Shown piece by piece: positions 50,569 through 58,241 of a DNA stretch of 64,000 nt. The number at the start of each line of letters is the position of its first letter. Positions within the stretch are counted from its first letter, which is position 1. The notes under the pieces were generated by a model. The model did not search any database, was not told where the DNA came from, and worked only from the letters and a program-made list of their open reading frames with translations. Made by a program: the position numbers and the translations under genes. Source of the stretch: Sporosarcina sp. BP05 (GTDB lineage Bacteria > Bacillota > Bacilli > Bacillales_A > Planococcaceae); assembly GCF_014282005.1 (NCBI RefSeq), contig NZ_JACFTD010000008.1:1-64000 (forward strand), in the 5' to 3' direction.

Positions 50569-51336
50569 ATGATACAAGATCAAGTGTTATTTATAACTGG
50601 AGCGGCAAGAGGAATCGGATTCGATATAGCAAAAGCGTTTTCTGAAGCGGGTGCCAAAGTTGTCATCTCTGATTTAACGCAACAAGCAATTGATGAAGCA
50701 CTTTCGAAATTCGACAAAAATGTTGAAGGAATTGTCTGTGACGTAACGAAAGAAGAAGATATTAAAAATGCAATTGAATTTACGGTGGAGAAGTTTGGGC
50801 GAATTGATATTCTTGTCAATAATGCAGGGATGCAACATGTATCATTTATCGAAGATTTCCCTACTGAAAAGTTTGAGCTGCTCGTGAAAATTATGTTGAC
50901 TGCTCCATTTATCGCTATTAAACATGCACTGCCTCATATGAAGAAACAACAGTTTGGAAGAATTATTAACATGGCTTCTATTAATGGCGTCATTGGATTT
51001 GCTGGAAAAGCCGCTTATAACTCTGCGAAACATGGGGTAATTGGTTTAACGAAAGTAGCTGCACTTGAATCCGCTGCAGATGGAATTACTGTCAATGCGA
51101 TATGTCCGGGATATGTCGATACGCCATTAGTGAGGAATCAGTTTGCGGATCTTGCAAAAACAAGAAATATTGAAGTTGAACAAGTTTTGGAAGAGGTACT
51201 CTATCCATTAGTTCCTCAAAAAAGACTGCTCGATGTGAAGGAGATAACGGATTTAGCTTTGTATATTGCAAGTGACTCCGCGAAAGGTATGACTGGACAA
51301 GCGATTATTTTGGACGGCGGCTATACCGCTCAGTAA
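50569..51336 (+). CDS. 3-hydroxybutyrate dehydrogenase-like SDR
   Basis: A 255-residue classical SDR. LFITGAARGIGFDIAKAFSE, NNAGMQHVSFIEDFP, catalytic YNSAKHGVIGLTKVAALE and AICPGYVDTPLVRNQFADLA are hallmarks of D-3-hydroxybutyrate dehydrogenases, which also accept other small 3-hydroxy acids. ATG at 50569 follows AAGGGTGG at eight bases; the GTG at 50557 would overlap the site. Last gene of the LacI-controlled cluster; no CoA-transferase or thiolase is present, so full 3-hydroxybutyrate use would need enzymes elsewhere. Confidence 0.9.
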   Translation: MIQDQVLFITGAARGIGFDIAKAFSEAGAKVVISDLTQQAIDEALSKFDKNVEGIVCDVTKEEDIKNAIEFTVEKFGRIDILVNNAGMQHVSFIEDFPTEKFELLVKIMLTAPFIAIKHALPHMKKQQFGRIINMASINGVIGFAGKAAYNSAKHGVIGLTKVAALESAADGITVNAICPGYVDTPLVRNQFADLAKTRNIEVEQVLEEVLYPLVPQKRLLDVKEITDLALYIASDSAKGMTGQAIILDGGYTAQ

Positions 51337-51352
51337 AACTACATTTATTTAA

Positions 51353-51405
51353 AGGGCCTTCCCGTAAGTCGATTTATAGACTGATGGGATGGCCATTTAT
51401 TTTAC
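51353..51405 (+). terminator. Terminator candidate of the catabolic cluster
   Basis: GGGCCTTCCC and GGGATGGCC pair with one mismatch; AGTC/GACT extends the stem inwards; ATTTATTTT follows. Confidence 0.6.
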
Positions 51406-51539
51406 TTGAAACAGATAAAAAAAGTAGTTTCCGATGAACATGTCAATCCGTGTCGAACGATTTTAAAGTATAGTAGTTGTAATAATTAATATAATCTGAC
51501 AGAATGAGAGGACAAGCTTCTTTTTTATTTCGAAAGGGT

Positions 51540-51553
51540 TGTAAGCGCATACA
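51540..51553 (+). promoter_or_regulatory. cre-like site before the aldehyde dehydrogenase gene
   Basis: TGTAAGCGCATACA matches the CcpA consensus TGWAARCGYTWNCW at 13 of 14 positions. It lies about 95 bp before the ATG. Confidence 0.6.
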
Positions 51554-51646
51554 TCACTTTATTTATGGTAGGGGCGCATATGGCAGAAGTTTGCGGCGTA
51601 TAGTGGCATTGTGTGAAAAATTCGACTCACAGGGAGGAATGGAAAT

Positions 51647-53188
51647 ATGGTACAAGCGGTAGAAAATCAGATTTATGCTTTTCCGAACACGGAAGGTGCG
51701 AAAGTAAACTTTAAGGAACGCTACGATAACTTTATTGGTGGAAAATGGACAGCGCCAGTTAAAGGGGAATACTTCGATAACGTAACGCCGGTAACAGGAA
51801 AAGTATTTACAGAAGTAGCACGCTCAACTGCAGAGGATGTTGAACTTGCGTTGGATGCGGCACATGCAGCAAAAGATGCTTGGGGAAAAACGTCTGTTAC
51901 TGTGCGCTCAAATATGTTACTGAAAATTGCTGATCGCATTGAGCAAAACTTAGAAATGCTGGCTGTTGCTGAAACGTGGGATAATGGCAAAGCAGTTCGT
52001 GAAACTTTGAATGCGGATTTGCCACTTGCTATTGACCATTTTCGCTATTTCGCTGGTGCGATTCGAGCGCAAGAAGGCGGAGTTAGTCAGATTGACGACG
52101 ATACGGTAGCGTACCATTTCCATGAGCCCATCGGTGTCGTTGGACAAATTATTCCATGGAACTTCCCAATTCTAATGGCGGTATGGAAGCTAGCACCTGC
52201 GCTTGCTGCCGGAAACTGTGTTGTGCTGAAGCCTGCAGAACAGACGCCGGCATCGATTCTTGTACTCGTAGAATTGATTGCAGATCTATTGCCTCCTGGC
52301 GTTCTGAATGTGGTGAACGGTTTCGGTCTTGAAGCAGGTAAACCACTTGCATCGAGCTCACGTATCGGAAAAATTGCATTCACAGGTGAAACGACAACAG
52401 GACGTCTGATTATGCAATATGCCTCACAAAATGCAATCCCTGTTACGCTTGAATTAGGCGGTAAATCACCGAACATCTTCTTTGAAGACATCATGGACGA
52501 AGACGATTCGTTCTTGGACAAAGCAGTAGAAGGCTTCGTCATGTTTGCACTGAACCAAGGTGAAGTATGTACATGTCCTTCACGTGCGCTGATTCAAGAA
52601 TCCATTTACGATAAATTCATGGACCGTGCAATTGAGCGCGTAAAAGCGATTAAAACAGGAAACCCGCTTGACCCGACTGTCATGATGGGTGCGCAAGCGT
52701 CAACTGAACAGCTGGAAAAAATACTTTCTTATCTAGATATAGGCAAACAAGAAGGTGCTGAATGTCTGATTGGCGGAGAGCGAAATCAGCTCGAAGGAGA
52801 TTTGAAAGACGGTTACTACGTAAAGCCGACTGTCTTTAAGGGGAATAATAAAATGCGGGTTTTCCAAGAAGAAATTTTTGGCCCTGTCGTTTCGGTTACA
52901 ACGTTCAAAACAAAAGAAGAAGCGCTTGAAATTGCAAACGACACGCTCTACGGCTTAGGGTCTGGTGTTTGGACGCGCGACATGAATACGGCATACCGTT
53001 TCGGCCGTGGCATTCAAGCGGGACGAGTCTGGACGAACTGTTACCACATGTATCCGGCGCATGCTGCGTTCGGTGGTTACAAAGCATCTGGTGTCGGTCG
53101 TGAAAACCACTTAATGATGTTGAGCCACTATCAACAAACGAAAAACATGTTAGTTAGTTACAGTGAAAACAAACAAGGCTTCTTTTAA
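51647..53188 (+). CDS. NAD-dependent aldehyde dehydrogenase (acetaldehyde dehydrogenase/ExaC type)
   Basis: A 513-residue class-type [66 protein letters not shown] (Glu), [15 protein letters not shown] (catalytic Cys) and [10 protein letters not shown] are all present. The ending [15 protein letters not shown] and the adjacent DUF779 gene are typical of the acetaldehyde/ethanol-oxidation subgroup. GGGAGG precedes the ATG. A cre-like site upstream suggests control by carbon supply. It may also complete oxidation of an aldehyde made by the cluster upstream, though a terminator separates them. Confidence 0.95.
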   Translation: MVQAVENQIYAFPNTEGAKVNFKERYDNFIGGKWTAPVKGEYFDNVTPVTGKVFTEVARSTAEDVELALDAAHAAKDAWGKTSVTVRSNMLLKIADRIEQNLEMLAVAETWDNGKAVRETLNADLPLAIDHFRYFAGAIRAQEGGVSQIDDDTVAYHFHEPIGVVGQIIPWNFPILMAVWKLAPALAAGNCVVLKPAEQTPASILVLVELIADLLPPGVLNVVNGFGLEAGKPLASSSRIGKIAFTGETTTGRLIMQYASQNAIPVTLELGGKSPNIFFEDIMDEDDSFLDKAVEGFVMFALNQGEVCTCPSRALIQESIYDKFMDRAIERVKAIKTGNPLDPTVMMGAQASTEQLEKILSYLDIGKQEGAECLIGGERNQLEGDLKDGYYVKPTVFKGNNKMRVFQEEIFGPVVSVTTFKTKEEALEIANDTLYGLGSGVWTRDMNTAYRFGRGIQAGRVWTNCYHMYPAHAAFGGYKASGVGRENHLMMLSHYQQTKNMLVSYSENKQGFF

Positions 53189-53230
53189 TTTCATTCAGCG
53201 GGGGTTCAAACCCCGCTGAATGAAATTAAA
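53184..53230. repeat. Perfect 20-bp inverted repeat overlapping the ALDH stop
   Basis: TTTAATTTCATTCAGCGGGG and CCCCGCTGAATGAAATTAAA flank a 7-nt centre (GTTCAAA). The left arm contains the ALDH stop codon. No T run follows, so it is not a plain terminator; it opens directly into the structured element at 53231-53325. Confidence 0.7.
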
Positions 53231-53325
53231 GCCTCCGGCGGATGTCACAGATTTTGAAGGGAGTTAATTGAGCAAGCTCAATCCAAAATCCGGACGCAAT
53301 CACGCCGAGGCGTGATTGATTCGAA
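53231..53325. repeat. Structured intergenic element, probably dispersed
   Basis: Three nested or adjacent palindromes occur: GATTTTG...CAAAATC (53250-53290) enclosing ATTGAGCAAGCTCAAT (53267-53282), and CAATCACGCC-GA-GGCGTGATTG (53297-53318). The GCCTCCGGCGGATGTCACAG opening and this palindrome pattern are what I recall as a frequent intergenic repeat in Planococcaceae genomes; copy number cannot be checked here. It forms the leader between ALDH and the DUF779 gene. Confidence 0.55.
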
Positions 53326-53340
53326 AAGGGGGTAGTGCGG

Positions 53341-53697
53341 ATGACGGAACGCGTACTTGCAACTGACGCTGCACTGGAACTCATTGCGTTTTTGAAAGAG
53401 AAACACGGCCCACTCATGTTTCACCAGTCTGGCGGCTGCTGTGATGGCTCATCACCGATGTGTTATCCGAATGGAGAACTGATTCTAGGTGATCAGGATG
53501 TCATGCTTGGTACTATTGGTGAAACACCGTTCTATATGCACAAAAACCAGTTCGAGTATTGGAAGCATACACAGCTGATCATTGACGTTGTCAAAGGTCG
53601 CGGAGGCATGTTTTCGCTGGAAGGCGTCGAAGGTAAACGCTTTTTGACTAGGTCGCGTGCGTTTACGGCTGAGGAAAATAAAGAACTACATGTATAA
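53341..53697 (+). CDS. DUF779 family protein, ALDH partner
   Basis: A 118-residue soluble protein of the DUF779 family. Landmarks are LMFHQSGGCCDGSSPMCYP (about 26-44, with three cysteines and a His that could bind metal), LGTIGETPFYMHKNQFEYWK and GRGGMFSLEGVEGKRFLTRS. Members are nearly always encoded beside acetaldehyde-type aldehyde dehydrogenases, as here, and may modify or assist them; the activity is unknown. ATG at 53341 follows GGGGG by eight bases, preferred to an upstream GTG. Confidence 0.92.
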   Translation: MTERVLATDAALELIAFLKEKHGPLMFHQSGGCCDGSSPMCYPNGELILGDQDVMLGTIGETPFYMHKNQFEYWKHTQLIIDVVKGRGGMFSLEGVEGKRFLTRSRAFTAEENKELHV

Positions 53698-53706
53698 GTG
53701 AATGAC

Positions 53707-53744
53707 AAAAGGGGCCCCGATGAAAACTCGAAGGGCCCCTTTTC
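53707..53744 (+). terminator. Rho-independent terminator of the DUF779 gene
   Basis: AAAAGGGGCCC and GGGCCCCTTTT form a perfect 11-bp stem with T4 in the right arm. Confidence 0.85.
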
Positions 53745-53749
53745 ATTGT

Positions 53750-53989
53750 CTAGGTAACTATAAAATCTCGTACTGTGGATAAATTGTAACCTAGAGATTT
53801 CACGTCCAGACTCCAGCACCTAGAGGCTCGGGCCATAAGTCGGTCCGGCTGTGCGGCAAAGAACGCCGCTTGGGCCTGCAGGATGCAGGTCATGCAGTAG
53901 TTGCGACACGACGTCGCGAACTTAGACTGCCTTCCTTTACCCGTCTTATGCCTGTCGCCTCTGAACAGGTGCTTGCGCTTTTGTCATTG
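53750..53989. repeat. GC-richer intergenic repeat, probably dispersed
   Basis: A gene-free stretch with CAGACTCCAGCACCTAGAGG, GGTCCGGCTGTGCGGCAAAG, AACGCCGCTT, CTTATGCCTGTCGCCTCTGA and CAGGTGCTTGCGCTTTTGTC. These phrases match, from memory, a highly repeated intergenic sequence of Bacillaceae and Planococcaceae. CAGCACCT near the left and AGGTGCTTG near the right are inverted partners. The stretch ends one base before the DCC gene's stop. Confidence 0.5.
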
Positions 53990-53990
53990 C

Positions 53991-54383
53991 CTAAATAAAA
54001 CGTTTGCGCTGTTGCGGCGATGGCAACATACACGCATCTTCTTTCTTGCCAAACCATTTATAGCGATTACTTGCAACGTAGTCATATACGCCGTCACGGA
54101 TTTTACGTGGTACGAGTATAAATAGGAAGAATAGATGCCATAATCCATCTAGCTTTTTTGCGATACGGAGTGCCGCTGAAGACTTGGTGAACGCTTTACC
54201 GTTTTCGATCAAAACCAAGCTGTCAACGTCTTCAGGAATGGCATATTTTTTCGTAAGTTCCAGCCCTTTTTCGCTTTGCAATGAAGTAAATAGAAAATGG
54301 GCGGCAGGATCTCGCTTTATAATGAACTGCACACTTGAGTCACAAAAGTTACAAACCCCGTCAAATAAAACAATTCTCTTCAC
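53991..54383 (-). CDS. DCC family thiol-disulfide oxidoreductase (YuxK-like)
   Basis: A 130-residue thioredoxin-fold-like protein. The family is named for D-x-x-C-x-x-C, here FDGVCNFCDSSVQFIIKRD at residues 7-25; LFTSLQSEKG and SSAALRIAKKLDGLW also fit. B. subtilis YuxK is the model; the redox partner is unknown. A GTG at 54383 lies eight bases after GGGAGG and gives the usual short N-terminus; the open frame to 54626 has no further support. Confidence 0.9.
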   Translation of the reverse strand: MKRIVLFDGVCNFCDSSVQFIIKRDPAAHFLFTSLQSEKGLELTKKYAIPEDVDSLVLIENGKAFTKSSAALRIAKKLDGLWHLFFLFILVPRKIRDGVYDYVASNRYKWFGKKEDACMLPSPQQRKRFI

Positions 54384-54576
54384 AAAATAACCTCCCGGCA
54401 CGCTTCTTTTTATAGTATAGCCTGTTAGTCTAGCTATAAAACGTGAAAGATGTAACAGTTTACGTTTGGCGGAATATTTAGTATAATTGTTGCTAGAAGA
54501 AATAGCACGTGCTACAAACGTTTGGATGTTTTCCACCGCATTTAGCCCCGGCAAAATGATGAGAGGATGATAGACT

Positions 54577-54759
54577 ATGGAACGTTTACCTATTGAACCA
54601 TCCGAAATGGCACTAAGGCATAACAAGGACTACATCGATAAGCTAAACATGATTGGTGAAGGCGGTCCAATTTATGATCAATCTGGAATGCTCGAGAAAA
54701 GGCGAGAAGAGTCCCATGTTTTCGAGGATGGAGAAAAACTTCCGCGTGATTACCAATGA
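54577..54759 (+). CDS. Small hydrophilic protein of 60 residues, unknown
   Basis: The frame MERLPIEPSEMALRHNKDYI then MIGEGGPIYDQSGMLEKRRE is highly charged, without membrane segment. ATG preceded by GAGAGGATG; a clear terminator follows two bases after the stop, which supports a real transcript. Similar small proteins occur in Bacilli but I know no name or function. Confidence 0.6.
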   Translation: MERLPIEPSEMALRHNKDYIDKLNMIGEGGPIYDQSGMLEKRREESHVFEDGEKLPRDYQ

Positions 54760-54761
54760 CC

Positions 54762-54788
54762 AAACCTCACAGCAATGTGAGGTTTTTC
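54762..54788 (+). terminator. Rho-independent terminator
   Basis: AAACCTCACA, a 4-nt loop and TGTGAGGTTT followed by further T. Confidence 0.82.
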
Positions 54789-54980
54789 TGTTTCTTTGTG
54801 GGCTATATAAGTTGAAATAAAGAGCCCACATTGAATCTGCCGTAGCGCAGCGGATTTGAATGGAATCTTGATTGCAACATCTATAATTAGTAGACTTTCC
54901 AATATTCATTAATATCCATAGTGTCTATCGCCCGTTTGTCTTCCTTCTTTTCACATCTACTAGAAGGAGGAGGTGATAGT

Positions 54981-55388
54981 ATGATGCAACAAGGTAATTG
55001 GCAACAAGGTAACCATATGCAACAAGGCAATTGGCAGCAGCCAAATTGTCATCAAGGTAATATGATGGGTGGCAATCAAGTGCGACCGGTGGTATGTCCG
55101 ACGCAGTATCGTTGCCACGATCAATTTGTACCGCGTGAAGTTCCTTTTATCCATCCGATCGTCAATGTGAATCGGGTGCATACAGTTGAAATTCCACGTC
55201 ACTATGTCACAGAAACAACACAGAATGTGATGGGGCAAACACTCCCTGCTCGACCTGGTTTCGGTCCAGGAGTGGGCGGAGTCGGTCAAGGAATGGGCGG
55301 ATACGGTCCACAAGTTGGCGGTATCGGTAATCGACCGGGCTGTGGACATCGACCAGGCTGTGGCTGTGGAAATCGCCGCGGCTGGTGA
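54981..55388 (+). CDS. cotD: CotD-like spore coat protein
   Basis: A 135-residue coat protein. The first 35 residues are Gln/Asn-rich repeats of QQGNWQQ/QQGNH type. The central block VRPVVCPTQYRCHDQFVPRE followed by HPIVNVNRVHTVEIPRHYVT is the CotD signature. The C-terminus is Gly-rich with PGCGHRPGCGCGNRR, cysteines likely used for cross-linking. ATG at 54981 follows AAGGAGGAGGTGAT; an upstream ATG at 54921 would add 20 atypical residues. Expected late in the mother cell, under sigma-K, although I could not place a convincing promoter. Confidence 0.92.
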   Translation: MMQQGNWQQGNHMQQGNWQQPNCHQGNMMGGNQVRPVVCPTQYRCHDQFVPREVPFIHPIVNVNRVHTVEIPRHYVTETTQNVMGQTLPARPGFGPGVGGVGQGMGGYGPQVGGIGNRPGCGHRPGCGCGNRRGW

Positions 55389-55445
55389 TAGGTCAGAGTT
55401 ATGGTAGAATAAAGCTACCATAATGATATACAGTAGGTGAATTTG

Positions 55446-55631
55446 TTGAGAGCTTTTAAATTTGTCATTCCAGTCATGCTACTCGTTGGAGGATTTGGCT
55501 GGATGAAATTGACGAAAGAATTTCAAGAAGTGCCCGGGTTAACGCGCTTGGCTATTATAATTGGCGCAATGATTTTGAGTGGGGTCATTTCTTACTTTTT
55601 ATTTCCAAAAGACGAAGGCGAAAAATCTTAA
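55446..55631 (+). CDS. Small membrane protein with two helices
   Basis: A 61-residue frame with helices at FKFVIPVMLLVGGFGWM and LAIIIGAMILSGVISYFLF, joined by a short polar loop, ending PKDEGEKS. TTG at 55446 has TAGGTGA five bases upstream; a GTG at 55437 lies inside that site. A terminator two bases after the stop supports expression. No family recognised. Confidence 0.6.
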   Translation: MRAFKFVIPVMLLVGGFGWMKLTKEFQEVPGLTRLAIIIGAMILSGVISYFLFPKDEGEKS

Positions 55632-55633
55632 AG

Positions 55634-55672
55634 AAAGACCGACGGCAAATTTGCTGTCGGTCTTTTTGTTTT
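55634..55672 (+). terminator. Rho-independent terminator
   Basis: AAAGACCGAC-GGCAA and TTGCTGTCGGTCTTT form a long stem followed by TTG and further T. Confidence 0.87.
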
Positions 55673-55719
55673 GTTACTTGTTAACATGCTACTTGTGTTA
55701 ACTAATGTTGAAAAATGTG

Positions 55720-55748
55720 TTGACTCATAATGTGTTATCTATTATTCT
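55720..55748 (+). promoter_or_regulatory. Promoter of bioY-bioB
   Basis: TTGACT (55720-55725), 17 nt, TATTCT (55743-55748); it is overlapped by the BirA operator. Confidence 0.5.
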
Positions 55749-55761
55749 GTTAAAGATAACA
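55733..55761 (+). promoter_or_regulatory. BirA operator of the biotin operon
   Basis: TGTTATC, 15 nt, GATAACA. Half-site sequence and the 15-nt gap match Bacillus BirA operators (TGTTAAC-15-GTTAACA) with one change per arm. It covers the -10 region. A looser TGTTAAC/GTTAACT pair lies just upstream (about 55678-55702). Confidence 0.75.
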
Positions 55762-55780
55762 TAAACATTAGGGGTGTATT

Positions 55781-56383
55781 ATGACAACAGTTACAGAGAA
55801 AATGAAACCAAAAAGTAAAAGTGCAATGAGTCCGTTAACACTTGTCTACAGCGGAATGTTCGCGGCGCTGATGATGATTGGTGCAAATATTACAGCGTTT
55901 GTACCATTCCTAGTAGTCGGTGGTGTACCAATTACGTTGCAGACATTTTTCGCGATCCTTGCAGGACTTATTCTTGGTAGTCGCAGGGGTGCACTGGCAA
56001 TGACGGTTTATATGTTCATCGGGCTTGCGGGGGCGCCTGTATTTGCAAGATTCAGCGGTGGTTTTGGATCGATTATTAGTCCGACATTCGGATTTATCCT
56101 ATCTTTCATTTTGGTAGCATTCATTACTGGGAAAATCGTTGAAAAGAACAGTAAATTATATGGATATATTATTGCTGCAGTCGTTGGTATGGTTGTGAAT
56201 TATATAATTGGAACGAACTGGATGTATTATGCCTATAAGCTTTGGGCTGCAGCACCGGATGCCTTTACATACAAGGTAGCATGGCTATGGATGATGCCGC
56301 CGCTGCCTAAGGATATTGTACTTGCTGTACTGGCCGGGATTTTTGGGCATCGTATGTACAAAGTGTTGAAGGTGAGGCGCTAA
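55781..56383 (+). CDS. bioY: Biotin transporter S component BioY
   Basis: A 200-residue membrane protein with six helices that binds biotin for an ECF transporter. YSGMFAALMMIGANITAFVP, GGVPITLQTFFAILAGLILG, YMFIGLAGAPVFARFSGGFG and IGTNWMYYAYK match the BioY family. ATG after AGGGGTGTATT. The A and T components are not in this window. Behind a BirA operator, one base before bioB, so biotin represses both. Confidence 0.95.
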   Translation: MTTVTEKMKPKSKSAMSPLTLVYSGMFAALMMIGANITAFVPFLVVGGVPITLQTFFAILAGLILGSRRGALAMTVYMFIGLAGAPVFARFSGGFGSIISPTFGFILSFILVAFITGKIVEKNSKLYGYIIAAVVGMVVNYIIGTNWMYYAYKLWAAAPDAFTYKVAWLWMMPPLPKDIVLAVLAGIFGHRMYKVLKVRR

Positions 56384-56384
56384 T

Positions 56385-57389
56385 ATGACGAAATATGCTG
56401 ATCTTGCTGAACGTGTAATCGAGGGACATGGACTAACGGATGAGGAAGCATATTCTATTCTTGACGCTTCAAATGACGACTTACTACCGCTTCTGCATGC
56501 GGCATATTCAATTCGAAAACAGTATTTTGGAAATAAAGTGAAACTCAATATGATTATGAATACAAAATCCGGCTTATGCCCTGAAAATTGCGGTTATTGT
56601 GCACAATCAATCATTTCAACAGCACCGATTGAAAAGTATGCCATGATGAAAAAAGAGGAAATTGTAGCGGGTGCAGCAAGGGCAGCAGAACTCAATGCGG
56701 GGACCTACTGTATCGTGGCGAGCGGTAGAGGTCCTGCGAAGCGAGAACTTGAAATTGTCATTGATTCTGTAAAGGAAATAAAGTCTAAGCATGCGAATAT
56801 GACCGTATGTGCTTGTCTCGGACTGTTGAAACCAGAACAGGCGTCGCGATTGAAAGAAGCCGGCGTCGACCGTTACAACCACAACATTAATACGTCAGCA
56901 TCTCATCATGAAAGCATCACGACATCTCATACGTATGAGGACCGTGTAAACACGGTTGATCTGGTCAAGCAGTCAGGTATTTCACCGTGTTCGGGCGTCA
57001 TCATTGGTATGCGGGAAACCAAACAAGATGTCGTCTCAATGGCGCGTAGTTTGAACGCGATGGATGCAGATTCAATTCCAGTTAACTTTTTACATGCCGT
57101 AGATGGGACGCCTCTTGGTGGTACGAATGAATTGACACCACTTTATTGTTTGAAAGTGTTGTGCTTGTTTAGGTTCATTAACCCGACAAAGGAAATTAGG
57201 ATTTCAGGCGGGCGTGAAGTGAACTTACGCAGTCTTCAGCCGTTAGGATTATACCCAGCGAACTCAATTTTTATCGGGGATTATTTGACGACAGAGGGTC
57301 AGGAAAGTGACAGGGACTATCAAATGTTAAAGGATATGGGATTCGAAATTGATTTGGAACCTTTAGCAAAAGAGCCTGTTTCAGTGTGA
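56385..57389 (+). CDS. bioB: Biotin synthase
   Basis: A 334-residue radical-SAM enzyme inserting sulfur into dethiobiotin. The SAM cluster is CPENCGYCAQS (about 64-74); NHNINTSASHHESITTSHTY, GVIIGMRETKQDVVSMAR, PVNFLHAVDGTPLG and ISGGREVNLRSLQPLGLYPA (with the Arg ligand of the second cluster) are intact. The ATG is one base after the bioY stop, with GGTGAGG upstream in bioY. Upstream pathway genes bioA, D, F and W are absent here, so the pair may serve uptake plus final conversion of dethiobiotin. Confidence 0.97.
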   Translation: MTKYADLAERVIEGHGLTDEEAYSILDASNDDLLPLLHAAYSIRKQYFGNKVKLNMIMNTKSGLCPENCGYCAQSIISTAPIEKYAMMKKEEIVAGAARAAELNAGTYCIVASGRGPAKRELEIVIDSVKEIKSKHANMTVCACLGLLKPEQASRLKEAGVDRYNHNINTSASHHESITTSHTYEDRVNTVDLVKQSGISPCSGVIIGMRETKQDVVSMARSLNAMDADSIPVNFLHAVDGTPLGGTNELTPLYCLKVLCLFRFINPTKEIRISGGREVNLRSLQPLGLYPANSIFIGDYLTTEGQESDRDYQMLKDMGFEIDLEPLAKEPVSV

Positions 57390-57393
57390 ATAA

Positions 57394-57432
57394 AAAAATG
57401 GACATCCCATTTCAACGGGATGTCCATTTTTT
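57394..57432. terminator. Bidirectional terminator between bioB and the GNAT gene
   Basis: AAAATGGACATCCC and GGGATGTCCATTTT form a 14-bp stem with A and T runs on both sides, between convergent genes. Confidence 0.88.
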
Positions 57433-58016
57433 CATTTGGGCGTATCAAACGGTTGAAGAATATCTCGTTTACCCTTTGTGTGAAAAACAAGTACTTCATC
57501 AGTCGGATCGTACTTTTCACCGTAAAACGTTTCATCTTTATAGGTGTGGATTTCATCGTAAGTTTGGGTCATCGCATTATAGATTTCTTCTTCACCAGAA
57601 TGAGTGGGTGACCAGTATAAGATTTCAAGTACTGTGTTTTCGCCTGTTGCAAGAGAGCGGCGGTTATAGCCGATACGCTGTGCATGTGTGAAGTTCTCGC
57701 GTGAGTAAAATTTGAGCCGTTTTGCGGTATCTGTATCTTCATAATCGACAGGCTCCACTTCGAGTAGAATGGGTTTGTTCTTGGACCTTAACATCGTCAA
57801 CAATTTGCCGCCAAGTCCCATGCCACGTGATTGTGTTGAAACGAACAAGTAGTCGACGAATATAAACTTTTCGAACTCGACATACATGAGGACATGATGA
57901 GGTCCTTCATCTTTTTTGTAAACACTTTTCTTGTCTGTTAGTAACGCATCCATATGTTCCTTTGACTTCATCTCTTCAACGGGGAAGTATTCATTTAATT
58001 TCTCATACCAATTCAA
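57432..58016 (-). CDS. GNAT-family N-acetyltransferase
   Basis: A 194-residue acetyltransferase. The acetyl-CoA binding part is FIFVDYLFVSTQSRGMGLGG then KLLTMLRSK (about 50-80; the Q/RxxGxG/A motif is SRGMGLGG). LLEVEPVDYEDTDTAKRLKF, YSRENF and a 70-residue C-terminal extension (EEEIYNAMTQTYDEIHTYKD) follow; that extension is seen in a Bacilli-specific subset. GGAGGCAA precedes the ATG. Substrate unknown. Confidence 0.88.
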   Translation of the reverse strand: MNWYEKLNEYFPVEEMKSKEHMDALLTDKKSVYKKDEGPHHVLMYVEFEKFIFVDYLFVSTQSRGMGLGGKLLTMLRSKNKPILLEVEPVDYEDTDTAKRLKFYSRENFTHAQRIGYNRRSLATGENTVLEILYWSPTHSGEEEIYNAMTQTYDEIHTYKDETFYGEKYDPTDEVLVFHTKGKRDILQPFDTPK

Positions 58017-58241
58017 AATGTATTGCCTCCAATGGTTTATTTACCCCGGAGTTTTTTGTTTTGGATTGTGAGACCGAGGAAAAAAGAAGGGCATTAAAAA
58101 AATCCTCTACTTTATTGTATACCCCTTATTTCAACTAAATAAACGTGCTTGGTTTTCGATCAAGGAAATGAAACTATTCCCTTGATTATCCGTATACTTA
58201 ACTAGCAGCAAAAAACTTTATTAATGGAAAAGGGTGTATGT

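Larger units (their letters stand above)
51337..51646. other. Intergenic region before the aldehyde dehydrogenase
   Basis: About 310 bp without a gene. It holds a terminator (51353-51405), a near-perfect cre site (51540-51553), and must hold the aldehyde dehydrogenase promoter, for which I find no consensus pair. Confidence 0.5.

Noticed and set aside
52087-52542. 151-codon antisense frame in the aldehyde dehydrogenase gene
   Set aside because: The plus-strand ALDH is certain; the antisense frame has no family match and no binding site.
54960-55421. 153-codon antisense frame over cotD
   Set aside because: It arises from the repetitive Gln/Gly codons of the coat protein gene.
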